Part shown: positions 1-6,610 of the stretch, in pieces
How positions within the stretch are numbered: position 1 is the stretch's first letter
Layout: each line of letters begins with the position of its first letter
Origin: an uncultured Caulobacterales bacterium
GTDB taxonomy: Bacteria; Pseudomonadota; Alphaproteobacteria; Caulobacterales; Maricaulaceae
DNA: 8,431 nucleotides
Assembly (NCBI GenBank): GCA_938007945.1
Contig: CALLME010000199.1
Coordinates: 1 to 8,431, forward strand
Direction: 5' to 3'
Notes under the pieces: model-generated
What the model was told of the DNA's origin: nothing
What the model saw: the letters and a program-made list of their open reading frames with translations, nothing else
Database searches by the model: none
Program-made: the position numbers and the translations under genes

Positions 1-795
1 TTGGCGCGCGTTTTCATGCCCTTGCAGCAAAGAGAGCACCGTCTCGTCGCAAGCCGCCTCTTGGTCTGCACGAAAGGCGCGAGCCGCAAAATGCACAAGC
101 GGGTTAGGCCAGTTTAGCGCGCGAAAACCAAGCGCAAGGCTTGCGGCCCAAAGATCACGACGACGCAGATGCGCAAGCTCATGCAAGAGAGCGAGACGTC
201 TTTGCGTCGGGTTGAAATGCGTTTCAAAATCACGCGGTAGAATGACGATAGATGAAACAATGCCCATGACCATCGGTCCTGCATTGTCTTCACTTATATA
301 GAGTTTAGGGGGTTGGCTTAAGTCTAATTCACTGGCGGCTAGATTTGCGGCTTTGGCTAACTCATCAGAAATAGGGGCGCATTTTTTCAATAGGCCACGT
401 CGCGCGTTTTTATGCCGTATGGTTTGAAGCGTTAGAAACAAAACAGCCCCACTCAACCAAAAAATTAACGCGATTAGTGTCCAATTTACAGTCTCCTCAA
501 CGCTTGGCGGAACCGCAAAATGTGAATTGACCCCAGTCAATATTTGAGCCTGTGCAATCGTCTCAGGGGGCGCAGTCTTCATCCATGGCAGCAGTGTCTC
601 TGGAACAGTGACGCTTGGCAAAAACAACCGCAAGAGAGGCAAAGCCCAAAGCGTATAGGCCGCTCTTGCGCCAAAAATTTTTGCAAACGGACGCCGCATG
701 ACGAGCACGAGTAAAATCAAGACCGTCACGGCGAGGCCCGTTTGCATTGCCCAAGCCAATAGAGTGTCAGGTGATAAGTTTCTGAGGTTCATCAT
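1..795 (-). CDS. BlaR1/MecR1-type M56 family membrane metallopeptidase (partial, C-terminus beyond window)
   Basis: The frame is open from an ATG at 795 to the left edge, giving 265 residues with no stop. Seen: hydrophobic membrane segments near residues 12-33, 46-60 and 106-124; a zinc-protease motif HELAH at 205-209 followed by LRRRD; and a downstream DQEAACDE at 244-251 that supplies the third zinc ligand region. This order is typical of the M56 domain of BlaR1/MecR1. In that family the integral membrane protease is activated by an extracellular signal and causes loss of the partner repressor, here the BlaI-like gene directly upstream. The two genes share an ATGA overlap. The start at 795 is supported by AAGGAG eight bases upstream; a second ATG follows at 792. 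The C-terminal sensor part lies outside the window, so a penicillin-binding sensor cannot be claimed, and many M56 proteins in this phylum lack one. Family is fairly sure; the signal is unknown. Confidence 0.9.
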   Translation of the reverse strand, partial: MMNLRNLSPDTLLAWAMQTGLAVTVLILLVLVMRRPFAKIFGARAAYTLWALPLLRLFLPSVTVPETLLPWMKTAPPETIAQAQILTGVNSHFAVPPSVEETVNWTLIALIFWLSGAVLFLTLQTIRHKNARRGLLKKCAPISDELAKAANLAASELDLSQPPKLYISEDNAGPMVMGIVSSIVILPRDFETHFNPTQRRLALLHELAHLRRRDLWAASLALGFRALNWPNPLVHFAARAFRADQEAACDETVLSLLQGHENARQ

Positions 796-1157
796 GACTT
801 AAGCTCCTTAAGGAGCGCTTCTAGCTCGGCAATATCTTCATCAGAGAGCCCGTCTCTTTCCGCGAGATGGGCGACAAGCGGGGCGGCGCGCCCCCCAAAT
901 AACCGCTCAGATAGGCTGCGCGCGGCCTGCCCTGCGTAAGCCTCTTGCGTAATCAAAGGCGCATAGAGATAGCGCCGCCCATCGGGAATTGTGGACAATG
1001 CCCCCTTCTCTACCAATCGCGCGAGCAGCGTTTTCACAGTGCGATCTGACCAAGTTTTGGATTTCGGCAGTCCCGCAATCACGTCGGACGCCGCGAGCGG
1101 GCTTTTGCGCCAGAGCACAGACATCACTTCTAGCTCGGATTGCGAAATACGTTTCAT
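792..1157 (-). CDS. BlaI/MecI/CopY family transcriptional repressor
   Basis: A 121-residue winged-helix repressor matching the usual family length. Seen: an N-terminal start MKRISQSELEVMSVLW; the recognition helix around WSDRTVKTLLARL (36-48); KGAL (51-54) leading into the wing with GRRYLYAP (60-67); and a C-terminal helical dimerisation region (about 71-121). I chose the ATG at 1157 over the longer in-frame start at 1220. The extra 21 residues are not family-like and would be encoded across the operators and the promoter. The ribosome binding site is weak (TTTGGTG). The family binds TACA-NN-TGTA dyads as dimers and is inactivated by proteolysis triggered by the M56 partner, which here follows with overlapping stop and start codons. 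Two such dyads lie just upstream, so autoregulation is very likely. Target genes beyond the pair itself are not known. Confidence 0.93.
   Translation of the reverse strand: MKRISQSELEVMSVLWRKSPLAASDVIAGLPKSKTWSDRTVKTLLARLVEKGALSTIPDGRRYLYAPLITQEAYAGQAARSLSERLFGGRAAPLVAHLAERDGLSDEDIAELEALLKELKS
803..816 (-). promoter_or_regulatory. Perfect palindrome over the ribosome binding site of the M56 gene
   Basis: GCTCCTTAAGGAGC is its own reverse complement over 14 bases. In the mRNA it can fold as a five-pair stem with a UUAA loop. The AAGGAG Shine-Dalgarno of the M56 gene (804-809) lies in the loop edge and 3' arm. Ribosomes finishing the repressor would open it, giving coupled translation. The fold is short, so the effect is inferred. 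Confidence 0.45.
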
Positions 1158-1178
1158 AGGACACCAAATAAACTTATG

Positions 1179-1192
1179 ACTACAAATGTAGT
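1179..1192. promoter_or_regulatory. BlaI-type operator 1
   Basis: ACTACAAATGTAGT has perfect six-base arms around two central bases and contains the TACA-NN-TGTA core bound by BlaI/MecI family repressors. It overlaps the -10 element and likely start point of the repressor promoter, so bound repressor would block transcription of its own gene. Confidence 0.8.
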
Positions 1193-1220
1193 TATAGGGA
1201 TAGATTACATCTGTAGTCAA
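1191..1220 (-). promoter_or_regulatory. Candidate sigma70-type promoter of the repressor-M56 operon
   Basis: Read on the minus strand, TTGACT (1215-1220) and TATAAC (1191-1196) are separated by 18 bases. Each hexamer overlaps one of the two BlaI-type operators, the expected design for an autorepressed promoter. The hexamers are read by eye; no start site has been mapped. Confidence 0.6.
1204..1217. promoter_or_regulatory. BlaI-type operator 2
   Basis: ATTACATCTGTAGT carries the TACA-NN-TGTA core, with one mismatch in the outer arms. Its centre is 25 bases from that of operator 1. It covers the -35 element of the repressor promoter and lies about 50 bases upstream of the divergent panC start, where it could also affect panC transcription. 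Confidence 0.75.
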
Positions 1221-1265
1221 TGAAAAAGTTTGTTATTCTTCGCGCGCTAATTTAGGTCTGTCTTC

Positions 1266-2147
1266 ATGACCCAAATGCCTCTTATTGTCCGTAACATACG
1301 CGAGCTTCGCGGCCAGATTTGGGAATGGCGCGGCGCGGGCGAGACCATTGGTTTTGTTCCGACCATGGGCGCGCTGCATAGCGGGCATCTCTCACTTGTC
1401 GAACTCTCAAAAACAAAAACCAGCAAAACTGTGGCGAGTATCTTTGTCAATCCCACGCAATTTGCGCCTGGTGAAGACTTTGAAAGCTACCCTCGCACGG
1501 AAGAAGAGGACATTGAAAAGCTTGCCTCTGTCGGCTGTGACCTTGTCTATATACCTGAGCGTGACAGCATGTATAACGCCCATCACGCGACCCATATCAA
1601 AGTCGGCGGCGTGGCGGATAATCTTGAGACAGATCACCGCCCCACCTTTTTTGAAGGCGTGGCTTTAGTCGTTACCAAGCTACTGAACCGTGTTGCCCCT
1701 GATGTGGCGGTGTTTGGTGAGAAAGATTATCAGCAACTCGCCACCATTCGGCGTCTCGTCGAAGATTTGGATATGCCGATTGAAATTATCGGCGCGCCGA
1801 TTGCGCGGGATAAGCACGGCCTCGCGCTCTCTTCTCGTAATAAGTATTTTAATATAGGCGGACTTGCGACCGCACGTAAGCTCAACACCATCATGTTTGC
1901 TTGTGCCGAAAAACTCGCAAAAGGAAAAGATATCCAGCACTGCGTTTTTGCAGCGGTTGACGCGCTGAAAGTCGCAGGCTTTACAAGTGTGGATTACGTC
2001 ACCGTTGCCTCCATCAATAGCCTGACGATTTTACATGAGGGCCAGATTGACCGCCCCGCGCGGCTTTTGATTGCCGCCCACTGCCCGCGTAATGGCAAAG
2101 ACGGCAAGACCGTGCGGCTAATCGATAATTGCGCGATTGGTGACTGA
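1266..2147 (+). CDS. panC: Pantoate-beta-alanine ligase (pantothenate synthetase)
   Basis: This enzyme joins pantoate and beta-alanine with ATP through a pantoyl-adenylate intermediate, giving pantothenate, the coenzyme A precursor; it acts in the cytosol. It has 293 residues, close to the usual 280-290. Seen: the nucleotidyltransferase HxGH signature in PTMGALHSGH (32-41), FVNPTQF (60-66), YPRT with an acidic stretch (75-83), HRPTFFEGV (124-132), GEKD followed by YQQL (151-158), RD at 181-182 and the KMSKS-like loop GLALSSRN (185-192). All the main signature motifs are present. The common MYP near residue 103 reads MYN here. An AGG nine bases upstream supports the ATG at 1266; another ATG at 1275 is possible. 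panB and panD are not in the window. The gene heads a three-gene operon and is divergent from the BlaI-type repressor gene, whose operators lie in the shared region. Confidence 0.97.
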   Translation: MTQMPLIVRNIRELRGQIWEWRGAGETIGFVPTMGALHSGHLSLVELSKTKTSKTVASIFVNPTQFAPGEDFESYPRTEEEDIEKLASVGCDLVYIPERDSMYNAHHATHIKVGGVADNLETDHRPTFFEGVALVVTKLLNRVAPDVAVFGEKDYQQLATIRRLVEDLDMPIEIIGAPIARDKHGLALSSRNKYFNIGGLATARKLNTIMFACAEKLAKGKDIQHCVFAAVDALKVAGFTSVDYVTVASINSLTILHEGQIDRPARLLIAAHCPRNGKDGKTVRLIDNCAIGD

Positions 2148-2148
2148 T

Positions 2149-2373
2149 ATGCTTGAGATGCGCCCAAACTGCGAAAATTGTGACAGAGATTTGCCCGCCG
2201 AGCAATCGGGCGCCGTCATTTGCTCGCTTGAATGTACGTTTTGCACAAAGTGCGAACTGAAAGCCTGCCCTAATTGCGGCGGTGACCTCTCACCGAGGCC
2301 GATGCGGGCGCTAATATGGCAGGCCAAATATCCTGCCTCGACCACGCGGATTTTGAAACAAGGCTCAATATGA
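2149..2373 (+). CDS. DUF1272 family small cysteine-rich protein
   Basis: A 74-residue protein starting MLEMRPNCENC, a start characteristic of DUF1272. Eight cysteines are arranged as C8-x2-C11, C25-x3-C29-x2-C32-x2-C35 and C40-x2-C43, followed by GGDL and a short basic tail. The pattern suggests two structural zinc sites; this is inferred, and the family has no established function that I know. From memory, relatives have a few more residues between the C35 and C40 equivalents, so this copy seems slightly shortened there. I chose the ATG at 2149, one base after the panC stop, over an in-frame TTG at 2137 inside panC. Its own stop overlaps the next start as ATGA. Translation is therefore probably coupled to panC and to the downstream gene. 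Confidence 0.88.
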   Translation: MLEMRPNCENCDRDLPAEQSGAVICSLECTFCTKCELKACPNCGGDLSPRPMRALIWQAKYPASTTRILKQGSI

Positions 2374-3041
2374 TTATTCTGCATCACTTGGAAAACTCAC
2401 AATCCATTCGCATTCTTTGGCTGCTTGAAGAGCTTGGAATGGATTACGGATTTAAAATGTATGACCGTGACAAAAAAACCATGCTCGCGCCCGATGATTT
2501 GAAAGCACTCTCCCCGCTTGGCACGGCGCCAGTTTTAACAGATGGCGATATCGTGCTCGCAGAATCCAACGCCATTATCGACTATATTTTAGACAAGGCA
2601 GGACCAAATGCTTTGCGCCCCGCCACTAGTGACGCTGACCGCGCGCCTTATCTCTTTTGGTTTCATGCCGCACAAGGTAGCTATCAATCGATTTTGACGA
2701 TGAGTTTCGTGCTGTCTAATACCACTGCAAAAACACCGTTTTTGATCCGTCCTTTGATTTCCAAAGTGCTCGGCATGACACAAAACCTCTTTATCAAGCC
2801 GCGCTTGAAAGCCGTTATGGATAAGATGGAAGCTGATCTCTCCTCGCGCGATTTTTTAGCAGGGGACAGGTTTACCGCGGCGGACATTGCCTTCGGCTAC
2901 ACGCTCTTTATGGCAGACATGCGCGGTGATTTGAGCGCGGCATATCCCAATACGAAAGCCTATCTACAGCGCATGAATGCCCGCGAAGGCTGGAAGAAAG
3001 CTTTGGCAAAAGACGGCAAATTTCAGGGTATTCCGTCTTAG
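2370..3041 (+). CDS. Glutathione S-transferase family protein
   Basis: 223 residues, typical of cytosolic GSTs. Seen: an N-terminal thioredoxin-like half beginning MIILHHLENSQSIRILWLLEEL, with serines at 10 and 12 as candidate glutathione-activating residues; SPLGTAPVL (48-56) carrying the conserved cis-proline at 54; and ESNAIIDYIL (65-74), the glutathione-binding ES motif. The helical C-terminal half includes DRFTAADIAF (166-175), with the TxxD N-capping box. I chose the ATG at 2370, which overlaps the DUF1272 stop and has AAGG six bases upstream. The earlier in-frame ATG at 2316 would add 18 unlike residues encoded inside DUF1272. Substrate is unknown; detoxification or thiol transfer is a family-level guess. 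Its stop codon overlaps that of the convergent GNAT gene. Confidence 0.93.
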   Translation: MIILHHLENSQSIRILWLLEELGMDYGFKMYDRDKKTMLAPDDLKALSPLGTAPVLTDGDIVLAESNAIIDYILDKAGPNALRPATSDADRAPYLFWFHAAQGSYQSILTMSFVLSNTTAKTPFLIRPLISKVLGMTQNLFIKPRLKAVMDKMEADLSSRDFLAGDRFTAADIAFGYTLFMADMRGDLSAAYPNTKAYLQRMNAREGWKKALAKDGKFQGIPS

Positions 3042-3571
3042 CTGAGCTGTTTGACCATGGTCAGCAAAGGGACAGGTACTGCACCGTTTGTGTCTTCCCA
3101 CTCACGCTCAATGTGGTAGCCGCAACGTAGATAAAACGGCTCGCCCGCTTTGGTCGCGGCCATCTCCAAAGCCTGAAACCCCTCCGCCCGCGCTGCCTTC
3201 TCACCCGCCAAAAGGATCATCCGTCCGATACCGCGCTTAGTATGCTCAGGGTGGGTATACATAGCCCTTATGCGCGCTCGGTCTGTGGCAGGGTCAAGCA
3301 AACTCGCATTACGGCCAGCACTATGATTTCCGCCGTAAAGCGTCGCGCGCCGTGACCAGCCCCCACACCCGACGAGAGTCTCTCCGTCATAGACCACAAA
3401 ATAAGTCTTATCTTTGATGAGCTGTGTATCTAGCCCCATACCCGAAAATGACGCCGCAATCTGCGCGTCCGTCAAATACCCCGCCTGTAATTCGACGATT
3501 GCGCGGTTCATTAGCGACCCGATGGCTTCAATATCATCCTCTGACGCGAATTTTATGACAAGCTCACCCAT
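3038..3571 (-). CDS. GNAT family N-acetyltransferase
   Basis: 177 residues, a normal single-domain GNAT length. Seen: an N-terminal strand-helix start (VIKFASEDDIEAIGSLMNRA); the central strands TYFVVYDGETLVGCGGW (56-72); motif A as IRAMYTHPEHTKRGIGRMIL (101-120), whose GIG forms the acetyl-CoA pyrophosphate loop; and motif B near EPFYLRCGY (144-152). The acyl acceptor cannot be told from sequence. The ATG at 3571 has a strong GAGGTG Shine-Dalgarno five bases upstream. The gene is transcribed toward the GST gene and the two stop codons overlap by three bases. It is divergent from the TonB-dependent receptor, with which it shares the 252-base upstream region. Confidence 0.93.
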   Translation of the reverse strand: MGELVIKFASEDDIEAIGSLMNRAIVELQAGYLTDAQIAASFSGMGLDTQLIKDKTYFVVYDGETLVGCGGWSRRATLYGGNHSAGRNASLLDPATDRARIRAMYTHPEHTKRGIGRMILLAGEKAARAEGFQALEMAATKAGEPFYLRCGYHIEREWEDTNGAVPVPLLTMVKQLS

Positions 3572-3666
3572 TTTTCACCTCAACAACCTCCAAACGCCCG
3601 CGCCTTTACATGAATTTTCGTGTGAATCGAATAAAGATTAAATGCGCTTATCTGAACAATTAGCGA

Positions 3667-3695
3667 TTGGGTAAATTTTGTGTCATTTTTACAAC
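3667..3695 (+). promoter_or_regulatory. Possible sigma70-type promoter of the TonB-dependent receptor
   Basis: TTGGGT (3667-3672) and TACAAC (3690-3695) are separated by 17 bases and lie about 130 bases upstream of the receptor start, which would leave a long 5' leader. Both hexamers are imperfect, and other AT-rich choices exist nearby. Confidence 0.25.
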
Positions 3696-3728
3696 AAACC
3701 CTCATAATCGTGCATCCGCATAGCTTGA

Positions 3729-3765
3729 AAGCGTTGTTTGCCGATAAAAAATGCCTAAAACGCTT
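3729..3765. repeat. Inverted repeat in the receptor leader
   Basis: AAGCGTT (3729-3735) and AACGCTT (3759-3765) are perfect seven-base arms separated by 23 bases, 59 bases before the receptor start. It could be a regulator site or a leader hairpin. There is no T-run after it, so it is not a terminator. Confidence 0.35.
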
Positions 3766-3823
3766 CTGATCCTTATGGAAGGTCAATAGCCAGATTTATA
3801 ACTGGATAACGAAGGAAATTTTC

Positions 3824-6520
3824 ATGACACACTTCTCTTTGAAGGCCATGCTTGCAGCAACCGCGTCTAGCGCCATGCTTGCGACATTGATGGCAACGCC
3901 AGCTTTTGCCCAAGATAACACTGACACAAGCGTTATCGAAGACGAAATCATCACAATTGGTACACGCCGTGCGGCCCGTTCTGCGGCTGATACGCCTGCA
4001 CCTGTCGACATCATTTCTGGTGTTGAGTTCACAAACCAAGCCGTTGGCGACATTGGCGATCTTCTTCGCAACGTCGTGCCAAGCTATAACGTGAACGCAC
4101 AGCCTATCTCTGATGCGGCGACCATCATTCGTCCTGCTAATTTGCGCGGCCTCTCACCAGACAATACGCTCGTTCTATTGAACGGTAAGCGTCGTCACCG
4201 TGGTTCAGTCATTTCATTCCTAGGCGGCGGTATTTCAGACGGCGCGCAAGGCGTTGATATCTCTGTCTTCCCATCACTCGCACTAAAGCAAGTTGAAGTC
4301 CTGCGTGACGGTGCGTCCTCGCAATACGGTTCAGACGCGATTGCGGGTGTGATCAACTTCCAACTCAAAGACGCCTCAGAAGGCGGCATGGTTGAAGCCT
4401 CTTGGGGTCAGACTTATGAAGGCGACGGCGATGTCTACCGTATTGGTGGCAATATCGGCCTTCCCCTCACAGACCGCGGCTTCATCAATATCACAGGTGA
4501 ATACGGCGAAACAAAAGGCACAGTCCGTGCGGCACAGCGTGATGATGTTGCCGCCCTTATTGCCGGCGGAAACACAGCCGCAGCTGATAACCTCACAATC
4601 AACACATATACTGATGAATTTGCACAGTATTGGGGTACGCCTGACGTTGATGACGAGATTAAAATCTTCGTCAACACAGGTCTTGAACTTACAGATGATA
4701 TCGAAGCCTATGCTTTTGGTAACTATAATGAGCGTACAGCAACAGGTGGCTTCTTTTACCGTAACCCAACAAACCGTGGCGGTGTTTACCGTGGACCAAT
4801 TGTTGATGCGGACGGCAATCTTGACGCTAACGGCGGCGCTTCAATTCTCGTTGGCGATCTTGACGGTGTCGGAACAGGTGGGTCTTGCCCAGCTGGTATT
4901 CCACTCGTAAACGGCGGTGTCTCTCCTGATCCAACAGTGCTTGCACAAGTGACAGCCGACCCGAACTGTTTCTCATTCGTAGAGACAATTCCAGGCGGCT
5001 TTGTCCCACGCTTTGGTGGCGACAACTCTGATATGGCTGTCACAGGTGGTTTCCGCGGCGCATTTGGCGGCCTCGGCTATGACCTCTCAGCCTCTTGGGG
5101 TGAATCAGACACAGAATTTTTTATCCGCAATACGCTTAACGCGTCACTCGGGCCAGACTCACCACGTGACTTCACACCGGGTGCGTACACACAGACAGAA
5201 TTTGGCGCGAATGCTGACTTCAACTTTGCTGTCCCTGTTGACGGTTGGGCGTCTGATTTGAACGTCGCTTTCGGTGCAGAGTACCGCGAAGAGACATTTG
5301 AAATCACAGCCGGTGACCCAGCGTCATTCGCGCTTGGTCCGCTTGTCAGCCAAGGCTTCTCTTCAAGCTCCAACGGCTTTGGCGGGTTCAACGCGTCACA
5401 GGAAGAAAGCCAAGACAATATCGGCGTTTACGGCGAACTTGAAGCTGACATCTCTGATGAGCTCACACTTCAAACAGCGGTCCGTTACTCAGATTACTCA
5501 AACTTCGGTGATAATCTCGACTTTAAAATCGCAGGTCTTTACCGTGTCTCTGACAATCTAACTTTGCGCTCTACTTACTCAACAGGTTTCCACGCCCCAT
5601 CAGCAGGTCAGGCAACTGTACGTAACGTGACGACGCAAATCATTGGCGGCGAATTGATTGATCAAGGGACTATCCCTCTTTCAACAAACCCAGGCCAACT
5701 TGCCGCTGACTTCTTGGAAGACTCATTTGGTGAGCGTCCAACGCTTGACGTTGAAACTGCGGAAAACATCTCTGCAGGTATCGCATTCGCGACAGGCCCG
5801 ATTGATTGGACATTTGATTACTTCAATATCAAAGTGAATGACCGTATCGCGCTTTCAGACGACATTGCCTTTATCGACGCACTTGATTTCCTTGCAGATC
5901 AGCAAAACGTGGCTGATTACGATAATTCAAATGTTGCTAACGCGTTGACATCACTTGCATCAGCGAATGCATTGAATCGCAATGATTATGTCGGTTTTGA
6001 AGACCTCAGAGAGTTCCGTTTCTTCACTAACTCATTCTCAACCAGAACACAGGGTTTGGATATTGTGGCGAAAGCTCCACTTGATTTTGGTCAAGATGGC
6101 TTCACCACTGCCGTTCTAGCTGCGAACTACACGAAAACGAAAGTTACTGATTTGGGCGTTGTGGCTCCAATTGATGGCAACCGTGTTCTTGCTCTCGAAG
6201 AAGCCCTACCAAATTGGCGTGGCAACCTGACTATCAACCACTCGCAAGATAATTGGCGTGCGCTTGTTCGCACAAATTATTACGGTCCATGGTTTGATAA
6301 CGGTAACGACTTTGCTGTCGGCGGAGAGTTCGTCTTTGACGCAGAAGTTGGCGTAAATGTCTATGAAGGCGTTGAGTTGATTGTTGGGGCACAGAACTTC
6401 CTCGACAACTACCCTGATGAAAATCCAGGACAAGGTGGCACAGGTCAGCTTTATCCAGAGTCTGCTCCATTCGGCTTTAATGGTGGTCAGTACTACGTGA
6501 AAGCGCGCTACACATTCTAG
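3824..6520 (+). CDS. TonB-dependent outer-membrane receptor
   Basis: 898 residues. A signal peptide ends in ATPAFA, with likely cleavage after residue 29. A TonB-box-like stretch EIITIG (41-46) comes next, then the plug domain (about 55-182) with NLRGLSPDNTLVLLNGKR (106-123) and LRDGASSQYGSDAIAGVINF (160-179). A long beta-barrel follows, closing with YYVKARYTF and its terminal phenylalanine, as outer-membrane assembly requires. The protein should import a ligand across the outer membrane using the TonB-ExbBD proton-motive system; the ligand cannot be inferred. A predicted extracellular insertion has cysteines at 355 and 382 and an acidic DADGNLD (328-334). Codon choice looks different from the neighbours (many ACA, TCA/TCT and CGT codons), as in highly expressed genes. 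The ATG at 3824 has GAAGGA seven bases upstream. It is a single-gene unit: it has its own upstream region and a terminator starts 20 bases after the stop. Confidence 0.96.
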   Translation: MTHFSLKAMLAATASSAMLATLMATPAFAQDNTDTSVIEDEIITIGTRRAARSAADTPAPVDIISGVEFTNQAVGDIGDLLRNVVPSYNVNAQPISDAATIIRPANLRGLSPDNTLVLLNGKRRHRGSVISFLGGGISDGAQGVDISVFPSLALKQVEVLRDGASSQYGSDAIAGVINFQLKDASEGGMVEASWGQTYEGDGDVYRIGGNIGLPLTDRGFINITGEYGETKGTVRAAQRDDVAALIAGGNTAAADNLTINTYTDEFAQYWGTPDVDDEIKIFVNTGLELTDDIEAYAFGNYNERTATGGFFYRNPTNRGGVYRGPIVDADGNLDANGGASILVGDLDGVGTGGSCPAGIPLVNGGVSPDPTVLAQVTADPNCFSFVETIPGGFVPRFGGDNSDMAVTGGFRGAFGGLGYDLSASWGESDTEFFIRNTLNASLGPDSPRDFTPGAYTQTEFGANADFNFAVPVDGWASDLNVAFGAEYREETFEITAGDPASFALGPLVSQGFSSSSNGFGGFNASQEESQDNIGVYGELEADISDELTLQTAVRYSDYSNFGDNLDFKIAGLYRVSDNLTLRSTYSTGFHAPSAGQATVRNVTTQIIGGELIDQGTIPLSTNPGQLAADFLEDSFGERPTLDVETAENISAGIAFATGPIDWTFDYFNIKVNDRIALSDDIAFIDALDFLADQQNVADYDNSNVANALTSLASANALNRNDYVGFEDLREFRFFTNSFSTRTQGLDIVAKAPLDFGQDGFTTAVLAANYTKTKVTDLGVVAPIDGNRVLALEEALPNWRGNLTINHSQDNWRALVRTNYYGPWFDNGNDFAVGGEFVFDAEVGVNVYEGVELIVGAQNFLDNYPDENPGQGGTGQLYPESAPFGFNGGQYYVKARYTF

Positions 6521-6540
6521 TTTAGCGACATCGCAAAATG

Positions 6541-6571
6541 AAAGCCCCGCTCAACCGAGTGGGGCTTTTTT
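6541..6571 (+). terminator. Intrinsic terminator of the TonB-dependent receptor gene
   Basis: AAAGCCCCGCTC pairs with GAGTGGGGCTTT as a 12-pair stem with one G-U pair and an AACC loop, followed by a run of six T. It starts 20 bases after the receptor stop. The minus strand of the same hairpin is followed by a T-rich stretch, so it may also stop transcripts of the convergent DUF1489 gene. Confidence 0.93.
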
Positions 6572-6610
6572 GTGCCTAAACATATTGTGACCATACACGA
6601 AAGGCGCGGC

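Larger units (their letters stand above)
3572..3823. other. Divergent intergenic region between the GNAT gene and the TonB-dependent receptor
   Basis: AT-rich 252 bases that must hold promoters for both genes. I see the GAGGTG site of the GNAT gene at its left end, a GAAGGA Shine-Dalgarno (3811-3816) seven bases before the receptor start, a candidate promoter and one inverted repeat (both listed separately). No convincing small gene is present. The short minus-strand frame over 3580-3786 has no family-like features. Confidence 0.7.

Noticed and set aside
1..1157. Beta-lactam resistance locus
   Set aside because: The BlaI/BlaR1-like pair is present, but no beta-lactamase or penicillin-binding protein is visible and the sensor domain is outside the window, so a resistance role is not supported.
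1158..1220. Longer repressor reading starting at 1220
   Set aside because: The extra 21 residues run through both operators and the promoter and do not resemble the family; MKRISQSELEVMSVLW at 1157 is the typical start.
3580..3786. Short minus-strand frame in the GNAT-receptor intergenic region
   Set aside because: No Shine-Dalgarno or recognisable motif, and it occupies the region needed for two divergent promoters.
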